64,000 nucleotides of DNA from Proteobacteria bacterium UBA981 (GCA_002292285.1 DBBP01000023.1:62001-126000), one strand, 5' to 3'. Positions 8,804-18,342 are shown, counted from the stretch's first letter. Notes: generated by a model from the sequence alone, not told the origin. Numbers and translations: made by a program.

Positions 8804-9265
8804 ATGAGACTCACCACCCGCGGACGCTATGCAGTCACTGCCATGCTCGACCTTGCATTGCACCACGAGAATGGCCCGGTCTGCTTGGCTGATATTGCTG
8901 AACGCCAGGGTATTTCCCAGTCATATCTTGAGCAGCTTTTCGCACGGCTGCGCCGAAACGGCCTCGTTGACGGCTTACGCGGACCGGGTGGCGGATACAA
9001 ACTCGGCCGTCCCGGGAGCGCGATTTCGGTCGCAGATGTGATTGACGCAGTTGACGAAAATGTCGATGCCACACGCTGCGGCGGACAACGCAACTGCCAG
9101 GGCGACCGGCCTTGCCTGACGCACGACTTGTGGGCCCAACTCAGCTGCCAAATCCGGAATTTTCTCGTCGATGTCAGTCTCGACAATCTGATCCACGAAA
9201 AAGGCGTTCAAACCCTCCATCGGTTGCAGGACGACACATCTTTCAGTTCCAAGGCGACCCTGTGA
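8804..9265 (+). CDS. iscR: Rrf2 family iron-sulfur regulator IscR
   Basis: Winged-helix Rrf2 transcription factor of 153 residues that senses iron-sulfur status and controls iron-sulfur assembly genes. The N-terminus MRLTTRGRYAVTAMLDLAL is typical. The cluster-binding signature CGGQRNCQGDRPCLTH has the spacing C-x5-C-x5-C plus the fourth ligand His, so it should hold a [2Fe-2S] cluster. ATG at 8804 is used in preference to an upstream in-frame start at 8735, since 8735 would put the operators inside the gene. It leads the suf operon, and two type 1 boxes upstream point to negative autoregulation of the whole operon. Confidence 0.95.
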   Translation: MRLTTRGRYAVTAMLDLALHHENGPVCLADIAERQGISQSYLEQLFARLRRNGLVDGLRGPGGGYKLGRPGSAISVADVIDAVDENVDATRCGGQRNCQGDRPCLTHDLWAQLSCQIRNFLVDVSLDNLIHEKGVQTLHRLQDDTSFSSKATL

Positions 9266-9287
9266 ATCTTGTTTCAGGAGAATCTCT

Positions 9288-9611
9288 ATGAGCATTACAT
9301 TAACGGAACGCGCGGCAATTCACGTGCGTGACTTCATGGCCCGCGAGAATAACGCCAACGGCTTGCGTCTGGCAGTAAAACCAACCGGTTGTTCAGGCTA
9401 CATGTATGTCGTTGAACTGGCTGAAAACCGCCAGGATCACGATGCGATCTTTGAGTCTCAGGGCGTGGCGCTGGTCATCGACCCCGAAAGCCTCAAGTAT
9501 TTAGACGGCACCGAAGTCGACTATTCGCGCGAGGGTCTTAACGAGGGCTTTCGTTTTGCGAATCCGAATGTCAGCGCCACGTGTGGCTGTGGCGAAAGCT
9601 TCAGTCTGTAA
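9288..9611 (+). CDS. A-type iron-sulfur carrier (SufA/IscA/ErpA family)
   Basis: HesB/IscA-fold protein of 107 residues that receives clusters from the SufBCD scaffold and passes them to apo-targets. The three conserved cysteines are visible in KPTGCSGYMY and in the C-terminal ATCGCGESF. An AGGAGA ribosome site precedes the ATG. Its place between iscR and sufB suggests a SufA role, but the sequence alone does not clearly separate SufA, IscA and ErpA. Confidence 0.92.
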   Translation: MSITLTERAAIHVRDFMARENNANGLRLAVKPTGCSGYMYVVELAENRQDHDAIFESQGVALVIDPESLKYLDGTEVDYSREGLNEGFRFANPNVSATCGCGESFSL

Positions 9612-9637
9612 TCTGCGAATCTCCTTGAGGAATCCCC

Positions 9638-11086
9638 ATGGCGACTAACGCCCAGGACATCGACGCATTTGTGGATCGGAAGTACGACGCCGGTTTCTAC
9701 ACTGACATCGAACAGGACACTGCGCCCCCTGGCCTGAATGAAGACGTTATTCGTCTCATTTCGGGCAAGAAAAAGGAACCGGAATGGTTGCTCGAATGGC
9801 GCCTGAAAGCCTACGCGCGATTTCTAGAGCTGCGCGAACCCAATTGGGCGCACGTCGAATATCCGCCAATCGATTTTCAGGCCATCTCCTACTACTCCGC
9901 ACCGAAAAGCGACGCGGACCGCCCGCAAAGCCTGGATGAGGTGGACCCGAAGCTGCTGGAGACCTACGAGAAACTCGGTATCCCGCTTGAAGAACAGAAG
10001 ATGCTCGCAGGCGTCGCCGTCGACATGGTGTTCGACAGCGTATCCGTACACACCACTTTTCGCGACAAACTGGCCGAGGCGGGCGTTATTTTTTGCTCAT
10101 TCTCCGATGCTGTTATCGATCACCCGGAGCTTGTTCGAAAATACCTCGGCACTGTTGTCCCCACGACTGACAACTACTATGCGGCGCTCAATTCGGCCGT
10201 GTTTTCGGACGGCTCGTTTGTTTACATCCCGAAAAACACCCGCTGCCCAATGGAGTTGTCGACCTATTTCCGCATCAACGCAATGAACACCGGCCAGTTC
10301 GAGCGCACCCTCGTAATTGCTGAGGAAGGCAGTTATGTCAGTTACCTCGAAGGTTGTACGGCGCCAATGCGAGATGAGAATCAGTTGCACGCAGCAGTGG
10401 TCGAGCTTGTCGCTCTCCAGGACGCCGAAATCAAATACTCAACGGTGCAGAATTGGTATCCGGGTGACGAAGAAGGGCGCGGCGGCATTTACAACTTCGT
10501 GACCAAACGCGGAGACTGCCGCGGTGCACGTTCGAAAATTTCCTGGACCCAAGTCGAAACCGGCTCCGCGATCACCTGGAAATACCCGAGTTGCGTGCTG
10601 AAAGGTGAAAACTCGGTCGGCGAATTTTACTCGGTCGCTTTGACCAATAACCTTCAGCAGGCCGATACCGGCACCAAAATGGTCCATATCGGTCGCGGTA
10701 CGCGCTCGACAATTATTTCCAAAGGAATCTCCGCCGGGCGAAGTCAGAATGCCTACCGCGGGCTGGTGCGCATCGCCGCCGGGGCCGAGGGCGCGCGCAA
10801 TTACACCCAGTGCGATTCGCTCCTGCTCGGTGACCGCTCTGCCGCACATACGTTTCCGTATATCGAATGCAAGAATCCATCGGCGCAGATTGAGCACGAA
10901 GCCTCGACGTCCAAGATTAGTGACGACCAGCTGTTCTATCTGCGCAGTCGTGGCATCAAACAAGAAGACGCAGTCAATCTGATCGTGAACGGGTTCTGTA
11001 AGGAAGTGTTTAAAGAACTGCCAATGGAGTTTGCTGTCGAGGCGCAGAAATTGCTTGGCATCAGTCTCGAAGGCGCGGTCGGCTAA
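9638..11086 (+). CDS. sufB: Fe-S cluster assembly scaffold SufB
   Basis: Beta-helix scaffold subunit of the SufBC2D complex, on which iron-sulfur clusters are built. The 482-residue protein has the typical SufB N-terminal region and the core CVLKGENSVGEFYSVALTNN. It also carries the GTRSTIISKGISAGRSQN stretch and the C-terminal EHEASTSKISDDQLFYLRSR, which is shared with SufD. A GAGGA ribosome site lies just before the ATG. It follows the A-type carrier after 26 bases and precedes sufC after 35. Confidence 0.97.
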   Translation: MATNAQDIDAFVDRKYDAGFYTDIEQDTAPPGLNEDVIRLISGKKKEPEWLLEWRLKAYARFLELREPNWAHVEYPPIDFQAISYYSAPKSDADRPQSLDEVDPKLLETYEKLGIPLEEQKMLAGVAVDMVFDSVSVHTTFRDKLAEAGVIFCSFSDAVIDHPELVRKYLGTVVPTTDNYYAALNSAVFSDGSFVYIPKNTRCPMELSTYFRINAMNTGQFERTLVIAEEGSYVSYLEGCTAPMRDENQLHAAVVELVALQDAEIKYSTVQNWYPGDEEGRGGIYNFVTKRGDCRGARSKISWTQVETGSAITWKYPSCVLKGENSVGEFYSVALTNNLQQADTGTKMVHIGRGTRSTIISKGISAGRSQNAYRGLVRIAAGAEGARNYTQCDSLLLGDRSAAHTFPYIECKNPSAQIEHEASTSKISDDQLFYLRSRGIKQEDAVNLIVNGFCKEVFKELPMEFAVEAQKLLGISLEGAVG

Positions 11087-11121
11087 CGACTGCGAAAGAC
11101 GAAAACTAACCGGATACGTCC

Positions 11122-11874
11122 ATGCTTGAAATTAGAAATCTTCATGCCGAAGTCGATGGGAATGAAATCCTGCGCGGCATCAATCTCGATATTGCCCCCG
11201 GTGAAACCCACGCCATCATGGGTCCGAACGGTTCTGGCAAGAGTACTTTGTCTCACGTTCTGGCTGGCCGTGACGGCTATACCGTGACGGCTGGGACAGT
11301 GCACTTCAATGGCAAGTCACTGCTCGAACTTGAACCGGAAGAACGCGCTGGCGAAGGCATATTTTTAGCTTTCCAGTATCCAGTCGAAATCGCCGGCGTA
11401 AACAACGTCTACATGCTCAAGGCGGCCCTAAACGGGGTGCGTGCCTATCGCGGTGAGGCTGAACTTGGCGCGGTCGATTTTCTGAAGCTGGTGAAAAGTC
11501 GGGTCAAGGCTGTGGGCCTCGACGAATCTTTGCTCAATCGCCCCGTTAATGAGGGCTTTTCGGGCGGTGAGAAAAAGCGCAACGAAGTGTTTCAAATGAG
11601 TGTTCTGGAACCGCGTCTGGCGATACTGGACGAAACCGATTCAGGGCTCGATATCGACGCTCTGAAAGCGGTCGCTGAAGGCGTGAATGCGCTGCGCGAT
11701 GCGGAACGGTCGTTTATTGTCGTCACCCACTACCAAAGGCTCCTCGATTACATCGTGCCCGACCACATTCATGTGCTGTCGAAAGGGCGCATTATCAAAT
11801 CTGGCGGCAAAGAGCTCGCGCACGAACTCGAAGCGCGCGGCTACGACTGGCTGACCAGTGAGGCAGCGGCGTAG
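11122..11874 (+). CDS. sufC: Fe-S assembly ATPase SufC
   Basis: ABC-type ATPase of the SufBC2D complex; its ATP cycle reshapes SufB and SufD during cluster building. The 250 residues include Walker A MGPNGSGKST, the signature FSGGEKKRNEV, and the Walker B ILDETDSGLDIDALK with the SufC-typical Asp-Ser-Gly-Leu-Asp. A switch-region histidine lies in VVTHYQRLL. Its stop codon overlaps the GTG start of sufD by one base, so the two are translationally coupled. Confidence 0.97.
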   Translation: MLEIRNLHAEVDGNEILRGINLDIAPGETHAIMGPNGSGKSTLSHVLAGRDGYTVTAGTVHFNGKSLLELEPEERAGEGIFLAFQYPVEIAGVNNVYMLKAALNGVRAYRGEAELGAVDFLKLVKSRVKAVGLDESLLNRPVNEGFSGGEKKRNEVFQMSVLEPRLAILDETDSGLDIDALKAVAEGVNALRDAERSFIVVTHYQRLLDYIVPDHIHVLSKGRIIKSGGKELAHELEARGYDWLTSEAAA

Positions 11875-13187
11875 TGGAGAAACTTGACGAAATCTTGCGC
11901 ACCGCCGTGGACCTCGCCGCGGCTGCACCCGCGTGGCTTGGCGACCGCCGTCGCGCAGCGGCTGCTGTCGTAGAGGAAGGCCGTTTGCCCACCACGTCCG
12001 ACGAGGCCTGGAAATACACGAGTCTGAAGGATATTTCCGACCAACCGTACCGCCTTGCCACCGCAGCCGATGCACTCGGGTTTGCCGAAATTGACCTCAC
12101 ACACTTTGAGCACGCGGGTTCTGACGGCCCGTTCGCAGTCATCGTCAACGGTCATTTACGCGCTGATTTGAGCCGCCTCGACAACCTGCCTTCAGGTGTC
12201 ACGCTGCGCACCCTCGCCAGCTTGAGCGAAGCAGAACTCGGACCGTTAGTCTCGACGCTTGATGGGGTCGAATCAGCGGCGTTCAGCGCGCTTAATTTGG
12301 CGACCTTTGGCGACGGTCTGCTTCTGGATGTCGCAGATGGAGCCAGCGCCACAAATCCGATTGCACTGATCTTTGTCGCCGACGGCCAGGCCCCATTACT
12401 CAGCGCACCGCGCATTGTCATCAACGCAGGGCGAAATTCCAGCGTGCGCGTCATCGAGCAGTATTTGAGTGTTGCAGGCAACTGCGGCCTGACCAACTGT
12501 GTCACCAATATTGAGCTTGCGGAAGGCGCCTGCGTTTACCATCACCGACTGCAGGATGAAGCTGAAACGAGCGCCCATATCGGGCGCATCGACGCCAAGG
12601 TATCCAGTAATGCGAACTTGCATTCGGATTCCGTTGCTTTCGGCGGCAGACTCACTCGCGTCGACATCGAAGTAGCGCTGGCGGGGCGCGGCGCACGCTG
12701 CCGGCTCAACGGTTTGTTCGCCACGCATGGCGAGCAGCATATCGATCACCACACGACAGTCGACCACCTGGTTGGCGACACTCATAGCGAAGAGCTTTAT
12801 CGCGGAATTCTCGACGGGCACAGCCGCGGCGTATTCAACGGTAAAGTCATCGTGCACAGAGATGCCCAGCAAATCAGCGCTCGTCAGGCGAGTAACAATT
12901 TGTTGTTGTCACGGCAGGCCGAAATCGACACGAAGCCCGAACTCGAAATTTATGCTGACGATGTCACCTGCGCGCACGGCGCAACCGTTGGCAACCTCGA
13001 CGAAGGCGCGTTGTTCTATTTGCGCTCACGCGGAATCGGAAACGCGGAAGCACGCGCATTACTGACTTATGCGTTCGCTGAACAAGTCATCGAATCGATA
13101 CCGCTCGACAGTGTGCGGCGCGCGATTGAACAGCGCTTTATCGGCCACACTGACATGAGCACTCTGGCCCAGGGGATTCAACCATGA
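11874..13187 (+). CDS. sufD: Fe-S cluster assembly protein SufD
   Basis: Second beta-helix subunit of SufBC2D, paralogous to SufB and needed for iron acquisition into the scaffold. The 437-residue protein shows the SufD N-terminal helical region (TTSDEAWKYTSLKDI), the core GQQ-like helix, the HHTTVDHL and SRGVFNGKVIVH motifs, and the C-terminal DDVTCAHGATVGNLDE followed by ALFYLRSRGI. It starts at GTG 11874 inside the sufC stop, and its last 4 bases overlap sufS. Confidence 0.96.
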   Translation: MEKLDEILRTAVDLAAAAPAWLGDRRRAAAAVVEEGRLPTTSDEAWKYTSLKDISDQPYRLATAADALGFAEIDLTHFEHAGSDGPFAVIVNGHLRADLSRLDNLPSGVTLRTLASLSEAELGPLVSTLDGVESAAFSALNLATFGDGLLLDVADGASATNPIALIFVADGQAPLLSAPRIVINAGRNSSVRVIEQYLSVAGNCGLTNCVTNIELAEGACVYHHRLQDEAETSAHIGRIDAKVSSNANLHSDSVAFGGRLTRVDIEVALAGRGARCRLNGLFATHGEQHIDHHTTVDHLVGDTHSEELYRGILDGHSRGVFNGKVIVHRDAQQISARQASNNLLLSRQAEIDTKPELEIYADDVTCAHGATVGNLDEGALFYLRSRGIGNAEARALLTYAFAEQVIESIPLDSVRRAIEQRFIGHTDMSTLAQGIQP

Positions 13188-14443
13188 GCTCAGCGCCATC
13201 GGAAATTACTTCCGCCTCGACAACGTTTGATATCGCCGCGATTCGGCGTGATTTCCCGTTATTAGATCGGAGCGTCAACGGGAAACCACTGGTCTACGCA
13301 GACAATGCGGCAACGACCCAGAAACCAAACGTTGTCATCGAACGGATAAAGCGCTACTACGAATACGAGAATTCGAATATTCATCGCGGCGTCCATACCC
13401 TTAGCGAAGACGCGACTGAAGCCTACGAAATCGCTCGCAGCTGTGTAAAACAGTTCCTGAACGCTGCACACGAAAGCGAAGTAATTTTCACCAGCGGTAC
13501 CACCGAATCAATCAATCTCGTGGCACAAAGTTACGCGCGTACAAATCTTGTCGCCGGCGACGAGATCCTGGTTAGCGAACTCGAGCATCACGCGAATATC
13601 GTGCCGTGGCAGATGGTTTGCCAACAAACTGGCGCGATTCTCAAAGTCGCACCGATCAACGATGCCGGTGAGATTATTCTTGAAGCTTTCGCCGAATTAC
13701 TCAGCGCACGCACACGTATTGTCGCCGTTGGGCATATTTCAAACGCGCTGGGGACCGTCAACCCGGTTGAAAGAATCATCGAACTGGCTCACGAAGTCGG
13801 GGCAGTGGTACTCATTGATGGTGCTCAGGCGAGTATTCATACACCAATGGACGTGCAGGCCCTGGATTGTGATTTTTATGCTTTCTCTGGCCATAAAGCA
13901 CTCGGTCCGACCGGTGTAGGCGTACTTTATGGGCGCGCGTCGCTGCTCGAAGCTATGCCCCCCTGGCAGGGTGGTGGGGACATGATCAAGGTTGTGACGT
14001 TCGAGCATACGGAATACAACACGCTGCCCTATAAATTCGAGGCCGGAACCCCGAATATCGCTGGAGGACTCGGACTCGCCGCTGCTCTCGAGTACTTCAT
14101 GGCGCTCGACATCACTGCGGTGATGGCGCACGAACATGCCCTGCTGAATTGCGCAATCGCACGTGCGGCGTCTATTCCGCAACTACAGCTGGTTGGCACG
14201 GCCGCGGATAAAGCTGCCGTCGTGTCCTTCAATATCGAGGGTGTCCATCCGCATGATCTTGGCACCCTGCTCGACCAGCAAGGGATCGCCATTCGCACCG
14301 GGCACCACTGTGCGATGCCGGTCATGTCCCGCCTGGGACTATCTGGTACGGCACGCGCGTCGTTCGCTTTATACAACACCGAGGACGAAGTGCACGCTGT
14401 ATTCGATGCCATCGAAAAAGTCCTCCCCATGCTTCTCGATTGA
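13184..14443 (+). CDS. sufS: Cysteine desulfurase SufS
   Basis: Group II PLP-dependent cysteine desulfurase that supplies sulfur for cluster assembly. The 419 residues include the PLP lysine in AFSGHKALGPTG (about Lys238) and the active-site cysteine in RTGHHCAMPVM (about Cys376). Enzymes of this group normally need SufE or SufU to accept the persulfide, and neither is encoded in this operon. The ATG overlaps the end of sufD by 4 bases. Confidence 0.96.
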   Translation: MSSAPSEITSASTTFDIAAIRRDFPLLDRSVNGKPLVYADNAATTQKPNVVIERIKRYYEYENSNIHRGVHTLSEDATEAYEIARSCVKQFLNAAHESEVIFTSGTTESINLVAQSYARTNLVAGDEILVSELEHHANIVPWQMVCQQTGAILKVAPINDAGEIILEAFAELLSARTRIVAVGHISNALGTVNPVERIIELAHEVGAVVLIDGAQASIHTPMDVQALDCDFYAFSGHKALGPTGVGVLYGRASLLEAMPPWQGGGDMIKVVTFEHTEYNTLPYKFEAGTPNIAGGLGLAAALEYFMALDITAVMAHEHALLNCAIARAASIPQLQLVGTAADKAAVVSFNIEGVHPHDLGTLLDQQGIAIRTGHHCAMPVMSRLGLSGTARASFALYNTEDEVHAVFDAIEKVLPMLLD

Positions 14444-14454
14444 GACAATCCACG

Positions 14455-15015
14455 ATGAATCAAGCCCAGGATTTCACCAACCCAATAGTAGTCAGCAGAG
14501 ATTGTGACGCCATTCTTATCCCGGACGGCGCGACTATCACGCTCAAATCGGGCTCGGAAGTTTTTGTTACCCAGGCGCTTGGCGGTTCAGTGACCGTGAA
14601 CGTGAACGGGAATCTGGCCCGAGTCAGCTCTGAGAATGTGGATGCGCTGGGCATGACGCCGGCGGCCAGCCTGTCGGAAAGTGTCCTGCATAGCGATGAC
14701 GGCAGCGTTAATGACGAACTGGTGTGGGAACAGTTAAGCACCTGTTACGACCCCGAGATTCCCATCAACATTGTAGAACTGGGGCTGATATACCGTTGCG
14801 AGGTGGTCCCCTGCGATCACGGCAATCGGCTCGAGATCGACATGACGCTCACCGCGCCCGGTTGTGGTATGGGACCGTTTTTGGTCGAGGATATTCGGGC
14901 CAAGGTGGTGCAAATTCCAAATGTCGCAGATGTCGCCGTGGAGTTGGTATTCGATCCTCCCTGGAGCCCTGACATGATGTCCGAAGCGGCGCGCCTGGAA
15001 ACCGGCTTCTACTAA
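14455..15015 (+). CDS. sufT: Fe-S maturation protein SufT
   Basis: Protein of 186 residues with a DUF59/MIP18-like C-terminal domain: ELVWEQLSTCYDPEIPINIV, then LTAPGCGMGPFLVEDI with the conserved cysteine. SufT proteins help mature iron-sulfur targets and often lie at the end of suf operons. The N-terminal 80 residues form the SufT-type beta-rich extension. ATG at 14455 is preferred over an in-frame TTG at 14440. It is the last gene of the operon, 11 bases past sufS. Confidence 0.9.
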   Translation: MNQAQDFTNPIVVSRDCDAILIPDGATITLKSGSEVFVTQALGGSVTVNVNGNLARVSSENVDALGMTPAASLSESVLHSDDGSVNDELVWEQLSTCYDPEIPINIVELGLIYRCEVVPCDHGNRLEIDMTLTAPGCGMGPFLVEDIRAKVVQIPNVADVAVELVFDPPWSPDMMSEAARLETGFY

Positions 15016-15081
15016 CCCACGACCGCAAACCCCCGATGCTGACCGGGACCTTCGAAGTCCCGCCCTTTGCGCTGGCCTTAG

Positions 15082-15117
15082 GCGCCTCATCAGGCGATAA
15101 TGCGACCCGTTTTTTTA
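15082..15117 (+). terminator. Weak terminator-like hairpin after sufT
   Basis: A CGCCT-CATC-AGGCG stem-loop is followed, after a 14-base gap, by a run of seven T. The gap makes it a poor intrinsic terminator, but it lies in the only sizeable space between the suf operon and ndk. Confidence 0.3.
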
Positions 15118-15152
15118 AAGTTTTATCAATAAGTTAGGGAGTACTTTAGATC

Positions 15153-15581
15153 ATGGCAACAGAACGCACACTTTCGATCATCAAGCCCAGTGCTGTGCGT
15201 GACAATCACATCGGTGCCATCCTCGCCAAATTCGAGGCGGCCGGCTTGCGCATTATCGCGGCCAAAATGACCCAGTTGACACAGGCGCAGGCCGAAGCGT
15301 TCTACGCGGTCCACGCCGAGCGCCCATTCTTCGCAGAATTAGTTGAATTCATGACCTCGGGTCCGGTCATGGTGCAGGCCCTTGAGGGTGATAACGCGAT
15401 AAAGACTAATCGGGACGTGATGGGTGCAACGAACCCAGCCGAAGCGGCGCCCGGTACGATACGAGCGGAATTCGCAATCAGCATGACCGAGAACGCCGTG
15501 CATGGCTCAGACGCGCCGGATACCGCAGAAGAGGAAATCAGCTTCTTTTTCACCGCCAGTGAGATTCATTCGGCAGGCTAG
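15153..15581 (+). CDS. ndk: Nucleoside diphosphate kinase
   Basis: Transfers the gamma phosphate among nucleoside triphosphates through a phosphohistidine. The 142-residue protein starts MATERTLSIIKPSAV and has the catalytic histidine in NAVHGSDAPD (His117). It is full length for the family. A GGGAG ribosome site precedes the ATG. The stop is directly followed by the rlmN ATG, and ndk-rlmN-pilF-rodZ is a conserved order. Confidence 0.98.
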   Translation: MATERTLSIIKPSAVRDNHIGAILAKFEAAGLRIIAAKMTQLTQAQAEAFYAVHAERPFFAELVEFMTSGPVMVQALEGDNAIKTNRDVMGATNPAEAAPGTIRAEFAISMTENAVHGSDAPDTAEEEISFFFTASEIHSAG

Positions 15582-16670
15582 ATGATGACTTCGCAAGGCC
15601 AGATTAATTTGCTCGACCTCGATAGTGACGCCTTAGGTCATTATTTTCAGGAGATTGGCGAGCGCCCGTTCCGCGCCCAGCAAATTATCAAATGGGTTCA
15701 TCAGCAGGGAGTCACCGATTTTTCGGCGATGACGAATCTGAGCAAAGCTTTGCGGGACCGTCTCCTAAGCGAAACGGAGATCCGCGCGCCCGAGATTGAA
15801 AGTGAACAACTCTCTGACGACGGTACGCGCAAATGGCTTGTGCGCGTGGACGGCGAGAACTGCGTCGAAACCGTTTTTATCCCGGAAGGCGAACGCGGTA
15901 CGTTGTGCGTTTCCTCGCAGGTCGGTTGTCCGCTGGCGTGCAGCTTTTGCGCGACGGCGCGCCAGGGTTTCAATCGCAATCTGTCGGTCGGAGAAATTAT
16001 CGGACAAGTTTGGCTCGCCGCACGACAGCTTGGCCAGCTACCCAAAGAAGGGCGCTACATAACGAACGTTGTGATGATGGGAATGGGCGAGCCGCTACTG
16101 AATTTCGAGAACGTCGTGGCAGCGATGCGGCTGATGTTGGATGACAACGCCTACAATTTGGCGCGTAAGCGGGTTACGTTGAGCACCGCCGGCGTAGTGC
16201 CAGGAATCGATCGCCTGGCAGAGCGGTGTCCGGTGAGCCTTGCCATTTCTCTGCATGCAACAAACGACGAGCTGCGCAACGTACTGGTCCCGATCAATCG
16301 TAAATATCCGCTCGCCGAATTGTTGGATGCGTGCAGACGTTACGCTAACGTCAATCCGCACAGTGAAATCACTTTCGAATATGTCATGCTCAAAGGGATA
16401 AATGACACTGTAGCTGAGGCACGAACGTTAATCGGACTGCTCGAAGGATTGCCCGCAAAGGTCAACTTAATCCCTTTCAATCCGTTCGAATCTGCCGGCT
16501 ATGAACGATCAACCGATGCCGCGATCGACGCGTTTCGCGACAAACTCGTGAGTTCGGGTCTGGTAACTATCACGCGTAAAACTCGCGGCGACGATATCGA
16601 TGCGGCCTGCGGACAACTGGTTGGCGAAGTGCAGGCCAGAGCGTTGCGGCACCGCAAACGCGTACACTGA
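15582..16670 (+). CDS. rlmN: 23S rRNA/tRNA (adenine-C2)-methyltransferase RlmN
   Basis: Radical SAM enzyme that methylates C2 of A2503 in 23S rRNA and A37 in some tRNAs. The radical SAM cysteines are in CPLACSFC (Cys116, Cys120, Cys123). The N-terminal accessory domain (PFRAQQIIKWVHQQG) and the NVVMMGMGEPLLNFENV segment are typical. The C-terminal TRGDDIDAACGQL carries the methyl-carrying cysteine. It starts immediately after the ndk stop; a second ATG follows at 15585. Confidence 0.97.
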   Translation: MMTSQGQINLLDLDSDALGHYFQEIGERPFRAQQIIKWVHQQGVTDFSAMTNLSKALRDRLLSETEIRAPEIESEQLSDDGTRKWLVRVDGENCVETVFIPEGERGTLCVSSQVGCPLACSFCATARQGFNRNLSVGEIIGQVWLAARQLGQLPKEGRYITNVVMMGMGEPLLNFENVVAAMRLMLDDNAYNLARKRVTLSTAGVVPGIDRLAERCPVSLAISLHATNDELRNVLVPINRKYPLAELLDACRRYANVNPHSEITFEYVMLKGINDTVAEARTLIGLLEGLPAKVNLIPFNPFESAGYERSTDAAIDAFRDKLVSSGLVTITRKTRGDDIDAACGQLVGEVQARALRHRKRVH

Positions 16671-16696
16671 TACGCAATGACGCTGGAGCCTGAGAG

Positions 16697-17461
16697 ATGC
16701 CGATTCGCCCGAACCATCTAGTTAGCGCAGGAATAATTCTCCTGCTGACCGCGTGTCAACAAGTTAGTCGTCTCTCTCAGCACATGTCCAACCCGGCTAA
16801 GCTCGCCGAGATCAACACCGAACTTGGCTCTCAGTATTTGCAAAAGGGCGAGTATGAAATCGCGCTTAAGAAGCTCGAGAAGGCTCTCGACGCTGATCGT
16901 AATTATGCCGACGCTCACAATACCCTTGGCGTTCTGCGCAGCCGCCTCGGCCAGTTCGATCAAGCCGAAAAAAGTTTCCGCCGGGCGATCAGCATCGACT
17001 CCAATAATTCTTCGGCACTGAACAACTTCGGCCAGTTTCTGTGCCAACGACAACGCTATGAAGAGGGTGAGGCACAGTTTTTGCTGGCGGTTGAGAATCC
17101 GCTCTACAAGTATCCTGCGCAGGCCTATAGCAACGCCGGCAGCTGCGCGCTGGATGCGGGGAAGTTGGAGGTCGCGGAGCGCCATTTCCGCAAAGCGCTG
17201 CAGCTCGATGGCAAGCTTGCACCCGCGCTGCTGCAAATGGCGGACATCAGTGTTCAGCGCGAGCAATTTTTGCCCGGGCGCGCCTATTTACAACGTTATT
17301 CCGAATTGGCGCGCATGAATGCACGCGCGCTGTGGCTTGGCGTTCAGGTCGAACGAGAGCTTGGTGATCGGGATGCCGTTTCGAGCTACGCGTTGTCGTT
17401 GGAGAAAAATTTTCCGGATTCTGACCAAACCCGCTTATTACGCGAATCCAGGGACCCGTGA
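16697..17461 (+). CDS. pilF: Type IV pilus biogenesis lipoprotein PilF/PilW
   Basis: Outer-membrane pilotin needed for assembly of the PilQ secretin in type IV pili. The 254-residue protein has a lipoprotein signal ending LLLTAC near residue 18, followed by about six tetratricopeptide repeats (for example YADAHNTLGVLRSRLGQFDQ). Its place between rlmN and rodZ is where pilF/pilW is found in gammaproteobacteria. It overlaps rodZ by 4 bases. Confidence 0.92.
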   Translation: MPIRPNHLVSAGIILLLTACQQVSRLSQHMSNPAKLAEINTELGSQYLQKGEYEIALKKLEKALDADRNYADAHNTLGVLRSRLGQFDQAEKSFRRAISIDSNNSSALNNFGQFLCQRQRYEEGEAQFLLAVENPLYKYPAQAYSNAGSCALDAGKLEVAERHFRKALQLDGKLAPALLQMADISVQREQFLPGRAYLQRYSELARMNARALWLGVQVERELGDRDAVSSYALSLEKNFPDSDQTRLLRESRDP

Positions 17462-18342
17462 CCGGTAACAACAACAATCACGCTGACACCCCGGGCAGCG
17501 ATACTGAACAGGCCAAGCCAGGCGAAATGATTCGTCACGCGCGCGAGCTGCGTGAATTGAGCGCAGAGGATCTTGCACGTTGCCTGCGTCTGGAACCAAA
17601 GATTATTCACCACCTTGAAAGCGAGCAGTTCGACCAATTACCTGCGCCAGCTTTCATTCGCGGCTATGTCCGTTCCATCGCCAAAGAGCTGGACATCGAC
17701 AGCGCTCCGTTGATCGATGCACTTGCCCTGCGATTCAACGGCGCACCGCCGCCCCTGGCGGATTTCGAGTCGCGCGCACCCATCGAGATCACCAGCGACA
17801 GCAACGTCATTCGATATACGACCTTCGGGATAGTCATCGTTATTCTCATGCTGGTGGCTTTATGGTGGCAGGCGCACAACGAACAGACCACCAATCCGGC
17901 TGCAGCGAGCGAACCAACGGCCGCTGCAGAGAACATCCCGGCGACCGCGCCGCTGCCCTATGACTTTGAGGTTGTTGTTCATCCCGACACGCCGTTCTAC
18001 CGTCTCGCTCCAAGCCCTACGACTCAAGTCGCCATTCCGGTCCTGGAAACGGCGGCACCAACGTTTGATTCCGCCCTATTAGCGGCGACTCCTGACAGCG
18101 CCGTGCTGATCAAAACTCGCGAAGACGCCTGGATTGATATTCGTGATGCGGACGGAACACGTCTGTTTTACGACCTCGCCCGTTCGGGCCGCGAAATATC
18201 ACTATCCGGCAAGCTGCCCTATTCTCTGACTCTTGGTAATGCACAGGCGGTCAGTGTCGAGTTCCGTGGCCAGCAGGTGACAGTCGCGGATTTCATCGAG
18301 GCGGGCATTGCGCGATTCAAACTTGGAAACTCTACCCCGTGA
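17458..18342 (+). CDS. rodZ: Cytoskeletal protein RodZ family
   Basis: Inner-membrane protein linking MreB to the cell-wall elongation machinery. The 294 residues comprise an N-terminal Xre-like helix-turn-helix (ARELRELSAEDLARCLRL), one transmembrane helix near residues 120-140 (TFGIVIVILMLVALWW), a low-complexity periplasmic linker, and a C-terminal DUF4115 beta domain (DAWIDIRDADGTRLFYDL). It begins at GTG 17458 inside the pilF stop, and its end overlaps hisS by 4 bases. The gene ispG, usual between rodZ and hisS, is not here. Confidence 0.92.
   Translation: MTGNNNNHADTPGSDTEQAKPGEMIRHARELRELSAEDLARCLRLEPKIIHHLESEQFDQLPAPAFIRGYVRSIAKELDIDSAPLIDALALRFNGAPPPLADFESRAPIEITSDSNVIRYTTFGIVIVILMLVALWWQAHNEQTTNPAAASEPTAAAENIPATAPLPYDFEVVVHPDTPFYRLAPSPTTQVAIPVLETAAPTFDSALLAATPDSAVLIKTREDAWIDIRDADGTRLFYDLARSGREISLSGKLPYSLTLGNAQAVSVEFRGQQVTVADFIEAGIARFKLGNSTP

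Noticed and set aside
15037..15067. GGGAC-GTCCC inverted repeat after sufT as a terminator
   Set aside because: The stem is short with a bulge, and no T-run follows.
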